Part shown: positions 12,640 through 24,002 of the stretch, in pieces
Layout of the letters: the number at the start of each line of letters is the position of its first letter
Numbering within the stretch: the first letter of the stretch is position 1
Assembly (NCBI GenBank): GCA_026874595.1
Contig: CM049306.1
Location: 32,123,019 to 32,187,018 of the forward strand
Length of the DNA: 64,000 nucleotides
Source of the DNA: Sipunculus nudus
Lineage: Eukaryota > Annelida > Sipuncula > Golfingiida > Sipunculidae
Reading direction: 5' to 3'
Notes under the pieces: model-generated
Told to the model about the DNA's origin: nothing
What the model saw: only the letters and a program-made list of their open reading frames with translations
The model's database searches: none
Translations under genes and position numbers: made by a program

Positions 12640-15000
12640 TTGTTGCTTGCCGGAATCAAAGATTTCGGCAAGCATATTGCTCAGTTGCGTATGTCTGTTT
12701 GTCTGTTTGTTTGTTTGTCTGCACTCTCCTGGCCACAATTTTGCCACAATCACCTTGAAACTTACAGGGATGATGAAAAACATAATTTCTAGGTGCCCCA
12801 TTGTTTTTGGTTAAAATAGGTCAAAGGTCAAGGTCAAGGTCACGACAGGTATGGTTAACGGTTTTTGCACTATAACTTCGCCATAAATAGGCTTATCCAC
12901 TTCTGCAATAGCTCATTTTTTTCGTCATCACCTGGCCTTTCTTTTGACATGTAGCTTACTTAAATTTGCTGTTACCATGGTTACGCAATTTTGGGGAGAA
13001 ATCATGGAATTTCCTGATATTTTTCAAATTTGCAGCAATCGTACTGATTCTGAGATATTTTATGTAACACAAGAAAATCTCGAAATTGTTTTTTCAGATT
13101 TTGGAAATGGCCGCCAGGGGGCGTTGCAGATGAAAAAACATGAAAATTTGTTTAGGTGCTATACCTCCAGAACTATTAAACATTGGGCCATTTCCATCAC
13201 AGCACCTTCAACTGGGGTCCATGGGCTTATTTTTGCGCATAGGTGCCAAAGTGCGCTATTGCCAGATTTCTCTATTTTTGGGGTAAAACTTTTGAATTTT
13301 GAAAATATGCAGTTTTCAGCTTCTAACTCTGTCAGTTTTTATGCTGGAGAGGTCAATTTTTTTTGCATCTTGTAGCCCTTGGTGAGCTTTCGGTGATCCA
13401 ATCAAAAATCTTGCAAAATCTCGCACCGTTTCTCGTCAAACGAGAGTCTTCGAGATTTCATTAAATATGACCTACAGGTTGCATTTTTTTAACAATGGCT
13501 TTGAAATTGATATATTTTGTGTTATTTATAAATATCTCGAAATCAGTTTTTCATTTTTTGGAAATAGCCACCAGGGGGCGTGGTACCTGAAACACTGTAA
13601 CATATCATTTTTCTGCAATATCTAAAATAATTTTAAACATGGCACAATTTTTATCGTTGTATCTTAAACTATGAACATTGGCTTATTCCTCCGCACATGT
13701 AGCTTTGTGCTGCCGTTACCATGGTTACCAAATTTGTGTGTTATACTTGACGATCTGAAAATATGCAGTTTTTGGCTTCTATCTCGGTTAATATTTATGT
13801 TTCAAGGGTCTAGTTTTTTGCATAAGGCTGCTTCCCCTTGGTTCTAAGTCATTCAATTGCAAGTCTTGTCAAATTTCGCTCGGTTTAACGTCAAGCGAGA
13901 AAAAACGAGATATCATGGAAATGCCTATAACTAGGCCACTTTTACAGCTACTCAGGTCTAGTTTTTGGCATTTGGTAACGTTTGGCCAACTTGACATAGT
14001 AAAACTGCGATACTTGGCGAAATCTCGCACTACATCTGGTCAAATGTGGAAAAACGAGATTTCACAGAAATGCATATAAGTCGGCGACTTTGACGGCTAG
14101 ACAGGTCTAATTTTTGGCATTCATTAACATTTGGACGGCTTGACATGACAAACCTGCAAGACTGGCCAAATCTCGCACCATATCTCGTCAAACGATTAAA
14201 AAGGAGATTTCACAGAAATGCTAATAACTCGGCGACTTTAACAGCTAGACAGATGTAGTTTTCGCCATTTCATAACATTTAGAGAGTTTGATATGACAAA
14301 TCTACAAGACTGGCCAAATCCTGCACCATATCTCGTCAAACGAGAAAACACGAGAGTACGTGGAAATGCTTATAACTCGGCGACTTTTACAGCTAGACGG
14401 ATCTAGTTTTCGCCATTTCGTAACGTTTGGCCGTCTTGACATAATAAAACTGCTCGTCTTGCCAAATCTCGTACTATATCTCGTCAAGCGAGAAAAAAAA
14501 CATGATTTCACGTAAATGCTGATAACACGGCGACTTTTGCAGCTAGACAGGTCTAGTTTCCGGCATTTTGTAATATTTGACAAACCTGACATGACAAAAC
14601 TGGAAATCTCGCCAAAGCTCGCACCATTTCCCGTCAAACGAGAAAACACGAGATTTCATGCAAATGCTTATAACTCGGCGGCTTTTATAGCTAGACAGGT
14701 CTAGTTTTCGGCATTTCATATCATTTGGCCAGCTTGACATGACAAACCTGAAAACGTCTCACTGCTTCTTGTCAAACGAGATTAACGGGATTTCATGAAA
14801 AAATTTTGAACTTGGTCCCTTTTACACTAGAAAGATATGCAGCTGTTAAAGGTCAGCATGCATAAATAAACATATTATCCGTTTCTGCTGCCCCCACAAT
14901 GTTGCTCATTCATATGACTGTTTCTACATGCACTCTCTGTCTATCTGTCTGTATCATTTCCATTTCCGGCAAGCGCGTGACCACTGGTCATCTTGTTTCA
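12640..15000. mobile_element. Non-autonomous tandem-core element with inverted subterminal tips
   Basis: The left tip is a hairpin (GCTTGCC...GGCAAGC, about 12647-12676) followed by a (TGTT/TGTC)n tract (about 12690-12722). The right tip ends with a (CTGT)n-like tract, TTCCGGCAAGC (inverted relative to GCTTGCCGGAA on the left) and the stem TGACC-act-GGTCA. Both ends show CTTGTTT outward. Between them lie a long degenerate repeat (two copies about 456 bp apart, near 13083 and 13539) and an array of about 148-bp units. No transposase is visible. The architecture (tips, tetranucleotide microsatellite, tandem core) recalls bivalve pearl/Helitron-like interspersed elements. The superfamily assignment is inference, because CTTG is not the canonical CTRR end. 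Confidence 0.5.
13870..14800. repeat. Tandem array of about 148-bp monomers, six units
   Basis: The motif GGCGACTTTTACAGCTAGAC or a close variant recurs at 13934, 14083, 14231, 14379, 14529 and 14677, spacings of 148-150 bp. Each unit also carries CTCGTCAAACGAG, a self-complementary 5-bp stem. Short frames here on both strands, such as 14302-14649, arise from the repeat and are not genes. Confidence 0.9.
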
Positions 15001-15576
15001 TAATCGGTGAGAGATAGTAATGAGTGTAATTCGACAAGGATCAACGAGCATTCACGCGATCAGTCATTCGTTTTCTTTTTTTTTTTTTTTTTTTTGCTGG
15101 GAAAGTATTGTGAAGACCGTGAATGATGCATAACATATATAATGTATTTAAAACGGTTGTGATATTTTAGGCATATTTATCATGGGCGAATTAAATAAAC
15201 TGGCCAATAAACAAGGTCTTCTGTAACACAAATAGTGCATACTGAGAAGCTGATCAAAACATTACCTACAAAACAATCTAGACGAAATAAGAAGTGTCTT
15301 ACGGGTGGCAACGGAATATTTTTATATTGTTACTCTAGGAAACAATATTTCAAGGCTACTCACCTACCCGGTATTCGATATCAAGCTGCTATACTTTATT
15401 CTTTTAACTCTAGAGGTCAAGTGTCTGCAAAGATAACACTTATGTACAATTTCATTTTGCGGACCCATCTCATCATACACCGGGTTACGTAAAATAAATA
15501 ATGTCAAAGGATTTTGAATGACAACTAGATATACAAAACCAACTAACTGGGGCGGAAGGGGGGGGGGTCCTTATTC
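15001..15576. other. Intergenic, 3' flank of copy 4
   Basis: A T run at about 15076-15096, otherwise unremarkable. A G run at about 15559-15567 lies just beyond the stop of copy 4. A frame at 15235-15492 has no recognisable domain. Confidence 0.4.
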
Positions 15577-16977
15577 TCAGTGTTTGACTGGTTGTAGTAA
15601 TGTATAAGAGGCGTCGCCATATTTGCCGCCATATTTCCCCCCAGAAGTCAAGGCAACTGGGGTGTATCCATCCGCAGCAAAAACAAAGTGCGGTCTTTCT
15701 CGTCCTGTGAAGGTCACTTCCCCTCCGCCCGTGAAGCTGACTTTGTTATCGAATGCTTTGCCGCCAAATATCCAGGTCCAGCCGTCTCTACTGTAGGCAT
15801 GAGCACCACAGTTACTCTGGTTACCACCAGGGTACAAATTGTGAAAGACTGCGTGGAAGTGTCCATCTTCATCCAAGTATAGAAATGGATCTTCAACTCC
15901 ATACGATGGAAGATTAGGGAATACGTCTCCCGAGGATTCAACATACGAGTCGGGGTTTCTCCAATCCGTAGCTCTTGCTAGGCGCATGCGCGTTCCTGTG
16001 AACGGGAACGGTGTATCCCGCTGCCATCTTGTAAAGCCAATAAGGGTTCCGTTTGGAAGTATGACAGCTGCAAAGTTTGTATCAACGTCGCGTAGACCCC
16101 CGAAGAGTTTCACTGGAGCAGACCAGGGTCCGTTCGGGGTTAGGGAGTAACTCATATACTGCTGGAACATCGGGTTTGGCATTTTACACCCGGGAACTGT
16201 AGAACCATCTGTACAATTACACAAAGGTAGGGGATAGTGGTTTTCGGACCATAACAAGACATACTCTCCCTTGTTACCTCGGATAGCATCAGGTTCGTGA
16301 GCAAATGGCGCACGAAGCACTTCCACACGTCGGTACATCCCGCCTGGGGTTTTAGATACTGCGTGCACCAGCTGGCTATTGAGAGTCCATGAATATATTC
16401 CACAGTGGTGACGCATTTCAGCAAGGTACATGTGATAATATCCGTCTGTTTCATCCCTGAGCACCGCACCACCCCAGCTTGAAATGTTCCGTCCATTTTC
16501 CACGTAGTGATACCCAGACTTCCTCTCGGCTGTCAACAGGTTGAGCTGACCACAACGAGGCCCACTCCAAGCTGCGCGGCAGCGACATCTACCGGAAGGC
16601 ATACACACACCGTTTAGGCTGCAGTCCATATCACTCTCACACGGCCACAATACGCGTCCACTGTCCACGTGATCTTGTGCAAGGGGTGACCAGATGGGAT
16701 CGTTCACAAACGCATAACACTGTCGCGAGAAATCACCAATAAACCTGTCAGCGTGATATGTAAAGGAGTAACATTTCCCGACTGTGAGATGTGTACAAGC
16801 CAAGAAGCATTCTTTTAGAGAGTCCATTTTACCAAGAAAACGAACAGACCCGACGCTTTGCCTAGGGCTTGTCACAGCTCCGATTATGTTGTTTTGCCCG
16901 AGGTGTAGCTCCACAGAAGGCGCTGCTACTACTGCCTGAAACAAGTTTAGCAGAAAAACCAGCTTGAAGTCGGCCAT
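15577..16977 (-). CDS. Secreted PAN-EGF-GH43-like propeller protein, copy 4 (intact, 466 aa)
   Basis: Intact single-exon paralogue of 10157-11554, same length and domain order. The signal peptide is residues 1-18 (LVFLLNLFQAVVA). PAN-like cysteines follow (ECFLAC, GKCYSFTYHAD, SRQCYA), then a six-cysteine EGF-like module (DCSLNGVC, RCRCRAAWSGPRCGQ). The propeller motifs are WGGAVLRDETDG, AHEPDAIRGNKGEY, DTNFAAVILPNGTLIGFTR, GVEDPFLYLDEDG and GRERPHFVFAADGY. N-glycosylation sequons include NCT in the conserved PLCNCTDGST. It differs from copy 3 throughout, so the duplication is not very recent. The start at 16977 is the only Met before the leader. Two intact, same-strand, intronless copies next to two broken ones indicate expansion followed by loss. 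Confidence 0.8.
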   Translation of the reverse strand: MADFKLVFLLNLFQAVVAAPSVELHLGQNNIIGAVTSPRQSVGSVRFLGKMDSLKECFLACTHLTVGKCYSFTYHADRFIGDFSRQCYAFVNDPIWSPLAQDHVDSGRVLWPCESDMDCSLNGVCMPSGRCRCRAAWSGPRCGQLNLLTAERKSGYHYVENGRNISSWGGAVLRDETDGYYHMYLAEMRHHCGIYSWTLNSQLVHAVSKTPGGMYRRVEVLRAPFAHEPDAIRGNKGEYVLLWSENHYPLPLCNCTDGSTVPGCKMPNPMFQQYMSYSLTPNGPWSAPVKLFGGLRDVDTNFAAVILPNGTLIGFTRWQRDTPFPFTGTRMRLARATDWRNPDSYVESSGDVFPNLPSYGVEDPFLYLDEDGHFHAVFHNLYPGGNQSNCGAHAYSRDGWTWIFGGKAFDNKVSFTGGGEVTFTGRERPHFVFAADGYTPVALTSGGKYGGKYGDASYTLLQPVKH

Positions 16978-18105
16978 ATTTTAATCTCGCTTGATACGTA
17001 TGTATAAGAATTGCATGGATTATTGAAGGTATACATAATGTATCGACCTCTGTTAATGATAACTGTCATATGATTGATAAAGAGAAATCAAGCCCTTAAC
17101 TGTAGGAATGTTTTGTGGTGATTATCAGTGACTGTTATTGATCATCTTATGCTAACGTTTAACAAGGTTCCTATACGAAGAAGGGTCTTTATCATGTATA
17201 CCGAGATCACGTGAATTTAATTTATTCATCCGCAAAGTCGTTCGAATTCAGTTGAGGTACGAATCAAGAGAAACCATGGTTCTGACACAGACATTTTGGT
17301 CCGATTTGTATCTGAAACATGGTATCTACTTTCTATTCTTTCTATTTCCCACTGGTGATTCCTCGTGTAACATTACAAAGTGAAATATCACATGCAGTTA
17401 TAAATGCAAACTAGAAGAATGCATTCTCACGAGTGCATGTGGGTGGTACTTAACGTGAGGTACTCCGCGACCTGTGTTTTCTTCACTTATTGGCTTATAT
17501 TCCCAGGTTCATAGGTGCATTTGCTCAATAGCACGTTCCATCGAGCATATTTTACTGCTATTTGTGAATATTCCTGGAAGGCAGTCCTGGATCCGGATCA
17601 TGAGCCGGACCCACACCAAAATCTTCATGTTCCTATTCCCTAGGTGCCCTGAAAATATCATTGCATTCTGTTGATAATTGCATAAGTTATTTTGGGAAAA
17701 ATACACACATACACGGACGGATGCAATTATAATAACTAGCAATCACGCGTTCTGTTGTTTTGGTCACTCATAATAAATGCAATGTCTGAGGTCAATTATT
17801 GAAAGTAAATAAAGGTGTCAGGACTGTGCTCTAAATTTCGTTTTATTATGCTAATCTTAAGTAATTCCACCTGATATGCATTCTTGGCCAACGCAGAAAA
17901 AAAAACAAGCTCGGACTTAATATAAACAATGTTATGGCAGCCTCAGACCATCGTTTTCGTACGTATTCCTACGGGTTACATGATGTGCCGCTTAAATATA
18001 CCCCAGACAAAGTCGGGATACAGTGGTTTAGACATATGCATAGATATGGGATGCATATGATTTTAACAAGGGATGCATGGATTGTTGCAACAATCAAATG
18101 ACCCT
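16978..18105. other. Upstream region of copy 4, no other gene
   Basis: AT-rich. A related upstream motif (TTTATTCATCCGCAA, about 17221) lies about 245 bp from the copy 4 start. A short frame at 17474-17674 has no domain support. Confidence 0.4.
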
Positions 18106-18668
18106 AAGATCTTGGATAGCTTTGTCTTCTGCGGAAGACAGGTGGGGCCACCTTCTGTTCTTTTCTTAGGTTCGCGCCTTTAAATATCCCCACCTCTGCC
18201 ACTTGACAAAACTGTGAGCATGATAAGTAAAAAAAAAAACTAATGGACAGATTTGGCTGAAATTGTGCATGTTCATTGATCTTATATACCTCCATCAGGT
18301 AGAAACAGGTCAGCAACAGGAAAGGTGGCGCCACCTATCTTCCCTTTTCATAGAATAAATGCCCTTTTCTCAAAAGTGATTCGCCGTATTGGCCTGAAAT
18401 TGTGCATGTCCATGGATCTTGGATACAAGACTGGTGGCGCCATCTGCAGTCTTCTTTGGGTGGCGTCCATCCGTCTATTTGCTTTGGGTAAAATTCGGTC
18501 ATATCTGAGGAGTGGATGGGTGGATCAGCCTGGAATTCTGGCATTTTTATCTGTCTTGGATAGTTTTGTGAGTGGCCTTGACCTTGAATATTCCCAAAGT
18601 GAAAAATATTGTTTCTTTTGTCGATAGATGGAATGCTATGGCACCGCTGGGGTGCCAAGAAATTCTAG
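18106..18668 (+). mobile_element. Helitron-like tandem-core element with hairpin and CTAG end
   Basis: About three degenerate units share GGCCTGAAATTGTGCATGT-type phrases, GATCTTGGATA and GGTGGCGCCA. The right end has a perfect hairpin, GGCACC (18640-18645) with GGTGCC (18651-18656), followed by AAGAAATT and CTAG (18665-18668), then T. That is a textbook Helitron 3' terminus. The 5' end is not defined and is placed near the first GATCTTGGATAGC. Apparent proteins on either strand here follow the repeat and are not genes. Confidence 0.6.
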
Positions 18669-20783
18669 TTTCATCGTTATTTTTTATAATCTCCCAATGA
18701 TTATTAACGCCATTCAGTAAACACTGAATGAAACAAGGAGCCAGTTAGACGTAAATATTGGTAACCAATTTGTTGATATGTTGACATATAAGTGTAAAGG
18801 TAAATGCAGTATTCTTCAGCAAGCATGTTCTCTATATGTTCTCTCCATCACGGTTGGTACTCGTTTGGTCCGAGCTTTCTGCCTCTATCATATATTTTAC
18901 GCAGCCTATTCATATCCAGACACTTGGGCATAAATGTTTTTAAATATGAAAACAGTTTTTTGGCAAGACCAGACTCGAATCCTTTAGGTTCGTGTCAAAG
19001 TCCACCTCCTTTTAGTCCGATTCTTGTAGAAGCCAAGAGCGAGTCCAATAAGAATACATTTATAAATAAAAATTGAGTTCCAAGAACATATGTAATTTCT
19101 TGTTATCGTTTGCATGCGTTTGTTTTATTCTAATGTCACATTGCGTTAAGCTAGACGTCCAACCTATTTTGACACACATCAGGGAATACAATATGGACCA
19201 ATCTTATTGTGTCTGAAATATTATGTGAATGTTTGTATAATTCTTTGTCTTTGTGCATGTTGTATTTTCCAGTCTTTGAGTCAGACATTGAGTTACAAAA
19301 TTGTTTTTTTTACTGTACACGAGATGGACCGGACTTGCATTAATTCCGGATCCGAGTACAAGTCTGAGTCTCTGAAAACGTTAAGCATATCAGTTGCCTT
19401 TTTTTGAATGATTGTAATATCATACCGCTACAAAACGCTTTTGTTTTTGGTAAACGTATGTTAACATCACGATCAAGAGACACACCCGATGAGGGAGTGG
19501 ACCATTGTTGTGTACTTTAGAATATTGTGATAAGTATTTAGGTAAATTATATGCCGACGGGTCCTGGAGGGACAGAATCGCCTCTTGCCGATCCACATAA
19601 TGTTGTCAATGTTCGGCAGATGTCACTAGAATCTGTTTTAGGGCACGTTATAATTTACATGTATGTACTATAATCAAATGAGCTACGTGAATAGTTTATT
19701 TATGGTCAATAGTTACAGCGAACTACTAAATAGTGCCGTTTAGTTCTAGTGCGTAACACTATTCTCTCTATTTAAAACTCTGCATGATTATCTTAAAAGG
19801 GCCCCATCACCTATCTGACCTCTATAAACTAAAGGTAATCCCTTGGAGCTTTTATGAAAATAGTCCGATAAACGTGGATATCAAAGTACACAGGCTGCTT
19901 GTTTCGTTTATGTCAATGTGTTTATAATATGTGGGCCCGCCAAAATTAACAAAACAAATCCAACAAGGGCAACTGGCAGCAAGTCAGGTAAGGCAGAGCT
20001 TTGCATATGGTGTTCTGCAAGAAGTGACCTTTCTACCTCCGCATATATGCAACATAATACCCTAGGTTACATTTTTTTTCCCGTTTGTCAACATTGCTGT
20101 GTTTTCAAACATGTTGAAAAACAAGTTCATACATCCTTTATGCAGGCGTTATAAGAAATTTTCTCAACCAAGATTTCCCTTAGATCATTAAAACATACTC
20201 AGAGGAAGCCGGAAATCCCATAAATTCTTTTTTCTAAAGGTAGGTGAATGACCACCTTTAAAAATATGATCATAAGTTAGCATGGTAGCATCATTCCTAT
20301 TTAATGAAACTTTTAAAGAAGATGTATAAATTTATGTTTCAATGTCTTATTTTTTGTCACATTTATAGTATTGCCAGCCAGAAAACACATAAACATCGTA
20401 TTTAATTACAAACACAAGAAGCAAGCACAATGCATTGCAGAAGATCATGCCTGGTGTTAATTAACGGTCCATTTTCTCAATAAGTGTTTCGGTTGATCGA
20501 TGCTGTGAAAAATCTGACCTTATTGCTTACACAGGTCTTTCATTATGGAAGGCTGGGCACCCCGTGATGGAACTGGCCGCAGTGTTTTTTAAAGGTCGCG
20601 TCTGAACTTATGTATAATACGATGTTAAACCACAGGAAAACAGAGAGTTGGACATGTGATTATATGAAATATGTGAATATGTGAAATTGTGCTCAAAAGG
20701 TGGTACAGATACATCGTGCTGGGATGGATATGCCTGGAAGTATTTGGATAAAGCAACAAAGAACTGATATTGTGAAAGTTTAG
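18669..20783. other. Intergenic with one dispersed repeat fragment
   Basis: No gene recognised. Segment 18957-19055 (phrases such as GTCAAAGTCCACCTCCTT and GCGAGTCCAATAA) is related to 41095-41240 and marks an interspersed GAGTCC-rich repeat. Another fragment of that style lies at about 19320-19375. Confidence 0.45.
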
Positions 20784-21132
20784 GCATTGTTACGGGGTGC
20801 CATAAAAGCGGTCAAACCCAGGATTTTCCCCTCATTATTTGTCTTCGTAACAAAATGGGGCTTGTCCGACGTGACGATGAAACTTTGTGGCCCAGGGAAT
20901 AAGCTCACCAAAGTGTGACTCCTGGGGAAAATTAGTCTTGTTCTGATAGCAGTACGCTCTTAAGAGGGGGTGTGTTACGGGGTGCCATACAAGCGGACCG
21001 AACTGTCTCGCTAGTGAAGCTTGCTTTGCTGGCGAAGCGGTTGGTTCGCCGGACTTGTGCGCCACCGACCTGGGTGCGACTCACGGATCGGCCCAGGAAT
21101 TTCCCCTCATTTATTTGTCTTCGTAACAGCAT
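20784..21132. mobile_element. TRIM element A (miniature LTR retrotransposon) with 4-bp target duplication
   Basis: Target duplication GCAT at 20784-20787 and 21129-21132. Left LTR 20788-20852 (65 bp, internally deleted) and right LTR 20973-21128 (156 bp) both start TGTTACGGGGTGCCAT and end TTGTCTTCGTAACA. The internal region is only about 120 bp. It holds a primer-binding-like TGGGGCTTGTCCGACG starting at 20856, close to tRNA-Pro-type primer sites (TGGGGGCTCGTCCG), and a purine tract (AAGAGGGGG) just before the right LTR. It has no coding capacity. Sister copy at 51618-52047. Confidence 0.85.
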
Positions 21133-21918
21133 ATTATTGCCCTGATTATTTCCCTTTAAATATTAACTGAAAAGAACCACCTAAGACTGTTTTTCGTTTC
21201 ATATATACTGTACTATACCATATCTTAAAATGCATGCATGTGCAGTATTAACATTTGTGCAGGGATTGAACTCCGAGCTATTTGGAAATGAACTGGGACA
21301 ATCCTGTTGACTATATTAACACACAGAAATGGTAGTGTAGGGGCATATGTAGCAAATTCGTCCTGAGTAAATTTTGTTTGTAAAAATGTGACACCCAATG
21401 CATTTTTGTTCTTCACCTTTTCTATGAAGCCTTAGAAACATTTTATATTTAGTTTTGACATGTCTTTCAGCTTGTATTAAAATAGTATTTAAAATGTTAA
21501 ATTAATAAACTTTGACCGAAACATAAACAAAGTAAGCTGGGACAAGAGGATAGGAAAGGTTCTTTTTGGAATGTATTTACGTACTAAACACAAAAACTTA
21601 GTTCTCTGACTAGTTTGGGATTGTCTAAAATTATTTTTGGTTATAATAAATGTACCTATTCACATACCAAGTATATTTGATGAACACATATAGTGTTTAA
21701 TGCTTAATACACATAGCTTGATTTTTTTCTCCTTAAAATATGATGGTATCTGCTAATAATTCATTGTAAACCATTTGAGTAATCCTGTACACAAGTGATG
21801 TTAGGTTTGCGAGATCAGTGGTACAAATGTAAACATAGCGCGCATGCCACCTTGCGGCCAAACCGCGCTACTTTACAAATCAAGATTTTCTCAAGCATCC
21901 CAATAGTGTATCTTTTTA
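21133..21918. other. Intergenic, no feature seen
   Basis: AT-rich DNA without recognised genes or repeats. Confidence 0.4.
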
Positions 21919-23390
21919 TGCCCCCACCACGAAGTGGCCGGGGCATATAGTTTTACCCATGTCCGTCCTTCCGTCCTTCCGTCATTCCGAAATCAAACAG
22001 TTGTACGGAGTTTTTTTCGCAATGCCTGCATATATTGGCCTGATTTTTGGTGTGTGGGCAGATATTGACCAGTTACAGATCGAGTTTGCGTTTCGTCTAA
22101 GTTGACCTACTTTTGACCGTTTTACGGCTCCTGAACATAGAAAATTTCATGAAAAATAGAAATTTTCATGGCAAATACACATGTACTGACTTTTTTTTGC
22201 AATGCCTGCAGACATTGGCCTGATTTTTGGTATCTGGGCAGATAATGACCAGTTACAGATCGAGTTCACGTTTCGTCCCGGTTGACCTACTTTTGATTGT
22301 TTTACGGCTCCTTAAAATAGAAAATTTCATGAAAAAATATAAATTTTCATGACAAATGTACATTTACAGCCGTTTTTAGCCCTCAGCTCATAGGCTGATG
22401 GGCTATTGTCGTCACCCAAGCTGTCCGTCTGTCCGTCCGTCCGTCCGTCTGTCCGGCTGTCCGGCGTCCGGCGTCCGTCCGTCCCGCGTCTGTTGACTGT
22501 TACCTTGTGAGCGGGATATCTCTAAAAGGATTCACCGTTGGAATTTTATTTCATCAGTGAAGATGTATATCGATAAAATCTCGGTCAAGTTTGAAGATGG
22601 GTGACCTTGACCCATTTTCTACATTTTAGAGCTGATTATAGAAAAACACTCAGAAGCTTATATCTCAGGAACCATTGTGTGGATTTTCACAAAACTTACT
22701 ATGATCATTGGGACTGATAGTCTGTACGTGCTGCACAATTTTGGTGGCGCCACCTGCAATTTCTGATTTTTAATCAATTTTTATCAGATTTTTCAATTTT
22801 GGCCTTGTGAGCGGGATATCTCTAAAAAGAATTTTATTACATCATTGAAGATGTATATCAACAAAATATTGGTCAAGTGCAAAGATGGGTGACCTTGACC
22901 TATCTTTTTTTGTTTTATAGCTGATTATACAAAAACACTCGGAAGCTTATATCTCAGGAACCATTTGGTGGACTGTTATGAAACATGGTACATACCTCTC
23001 CAATTTAAATTTATAACTGATTATCAGCTTTGCTAATATTCTAGTTTCGCAATGCAATGCTTACAGTTACTAGCCTAATGTTTGGTCTGTGGGCGCATAA
23101 TGACCACTTACAGATCGAGTTTGCGTTTCCTCCCAGTTGACCTATTTTTGACCATATGAAAGATCCTAAACATACAAAAATTTTATGAAAGACAGAAATT
23201 TTTATGAAAAATGCACATGTATGGACTTTTTTTACAATGTCTGCAGATACTGGCCTGATTTTTTGTGTGTTGCTTGATAATGACCCGTTACAGATAGAGT
23301 TTGCATTTTGCCCTTGTTGACCTACTTCTGACCATACGACACCTACTGAACTTAAAAGATTTTACAAAATTTAACAAATGTTTCTAATTT
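21919..23390 (+). mobile_element. Tandem-core element with palindromic GCCCCC tip, interrupted by a second element
   Basis: It starts with a hairpin (GCCCCCACCACGAAGTGGCC and GGGGC, about 21921-21946), then GTCCGTCCTTCCGTCC-type repeats, then units of about 180-183 bp. Unit phrases such as GCAATGCCTGCAGACATTGG and GACCAGTTACAGATCGAGTT begin near 22012, 22192, 23045 and 23227. The array is split between the second and third units by the insertion at 22377-23044. No transposase is visible. Palindrome plus GTCC microsatellite plus core array is the same design as the elements at 12.6, 25.0 and 63.5 kb. Confidence 0.65.
22377..23044 (+). mobile_element. Helitron/Helentron-like element nested in the 21.9-kb element
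   Basis: The insert begins TAGCCCTCAGCTCATAGGC, with a small imperfect stem (AGCTCAT with ATGGGCT). It carries a long (GTCC/GTCT)n tract and two internal units (GCGGGATATCTCTAAAA at about 22511 and 22811). It ends TATTCTAG. Removing it rejoins GCCGTTTT to TTTCGCAATG, matching the T-rich junction of neighbouring host units, so it landed between two Ts without an evident duplication. T-T insertion and a CTAG end fit Helentron-type transposition. Confidence 0.65.
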
Positions 23391-23834
23391 GCCCCAGGCG
23401 TGGGCATTCGTGTCGTTCCGACACATCTGGTTTTATCTTCCATATCATTTCTCCTTGCTTGGGAGCAATAACAGACGACCTCGTGTTATGGTCTTTTTAT
23501 GGTACACAGACACACGTGGACTGTGTTTACTCACACACAGAACCATAACAATGAATGAAACAGGTGAATTGGATATTGTAAGTCCGTGTACAGGGATGGT
23601 TTTGCCAAACTAATGAACAAATGGCATGAGATAATTTACATACTGTTCCAAATGTTTATGTACCTTTCCAGTTTTCTTCAGGGGATAAGTGTTATTTTTT
23701 TCTAAAAGCAATGGTAATCTCTAGTCATTTAAGATATCCCATAAGGTAGCTCCCACCCGTGTAGTTTCTTAGACACTTAATTGAGGTAAAAATTAATGAC
23801 ACACACACACACACATGTGTGTGTGTAGAGAGAG

Positions 23835-23906
23835 AGTAAGAGTGACGCCTTCTAGATAGTAACATGTTTATTGATATTAGTCTATCTAAAAGGCGTCACT
23901 CTTACT
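23835..23906. repeat. 25-bp inverted repeat with 22-nt loop
   Basis: Arm 1 at 23835-23859 (AGTAAGAGTGACGCCTT then CTAGATAG) and arm 2 at 23882-23906 are complementary with one mismatch in 25. Such a long arm by chance is unlikely. It may be a foldback transposon tip or a structured RNA element. Nothing else identifies it. Confidence 0.85.
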
Positions 23907-23963
23907 CCAAACCTACACTTCAACTACAGACTAACACGGCCATACCATTAATCATTATACTTA

Positions 23964-24002
<39 letters not shown>

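Noticed and set aside
12790-12855. CAAAGGTCAAGGTCAAGGTCAC as nuclear-receptor half sites
   Set aside because: It lies in a repeat core where GGTCA-rich phrases are common; no promoter context.
14302-14740. Ser/Arg-rich repeated peptides
   Set aside because: Translation of the 148-bp tandem repeat in several frames.
20835-21132. Minus-strand frames resembling 51674-52078
   Set aside because: The similarity is explained by both being TRIM copies, which are non-coding.
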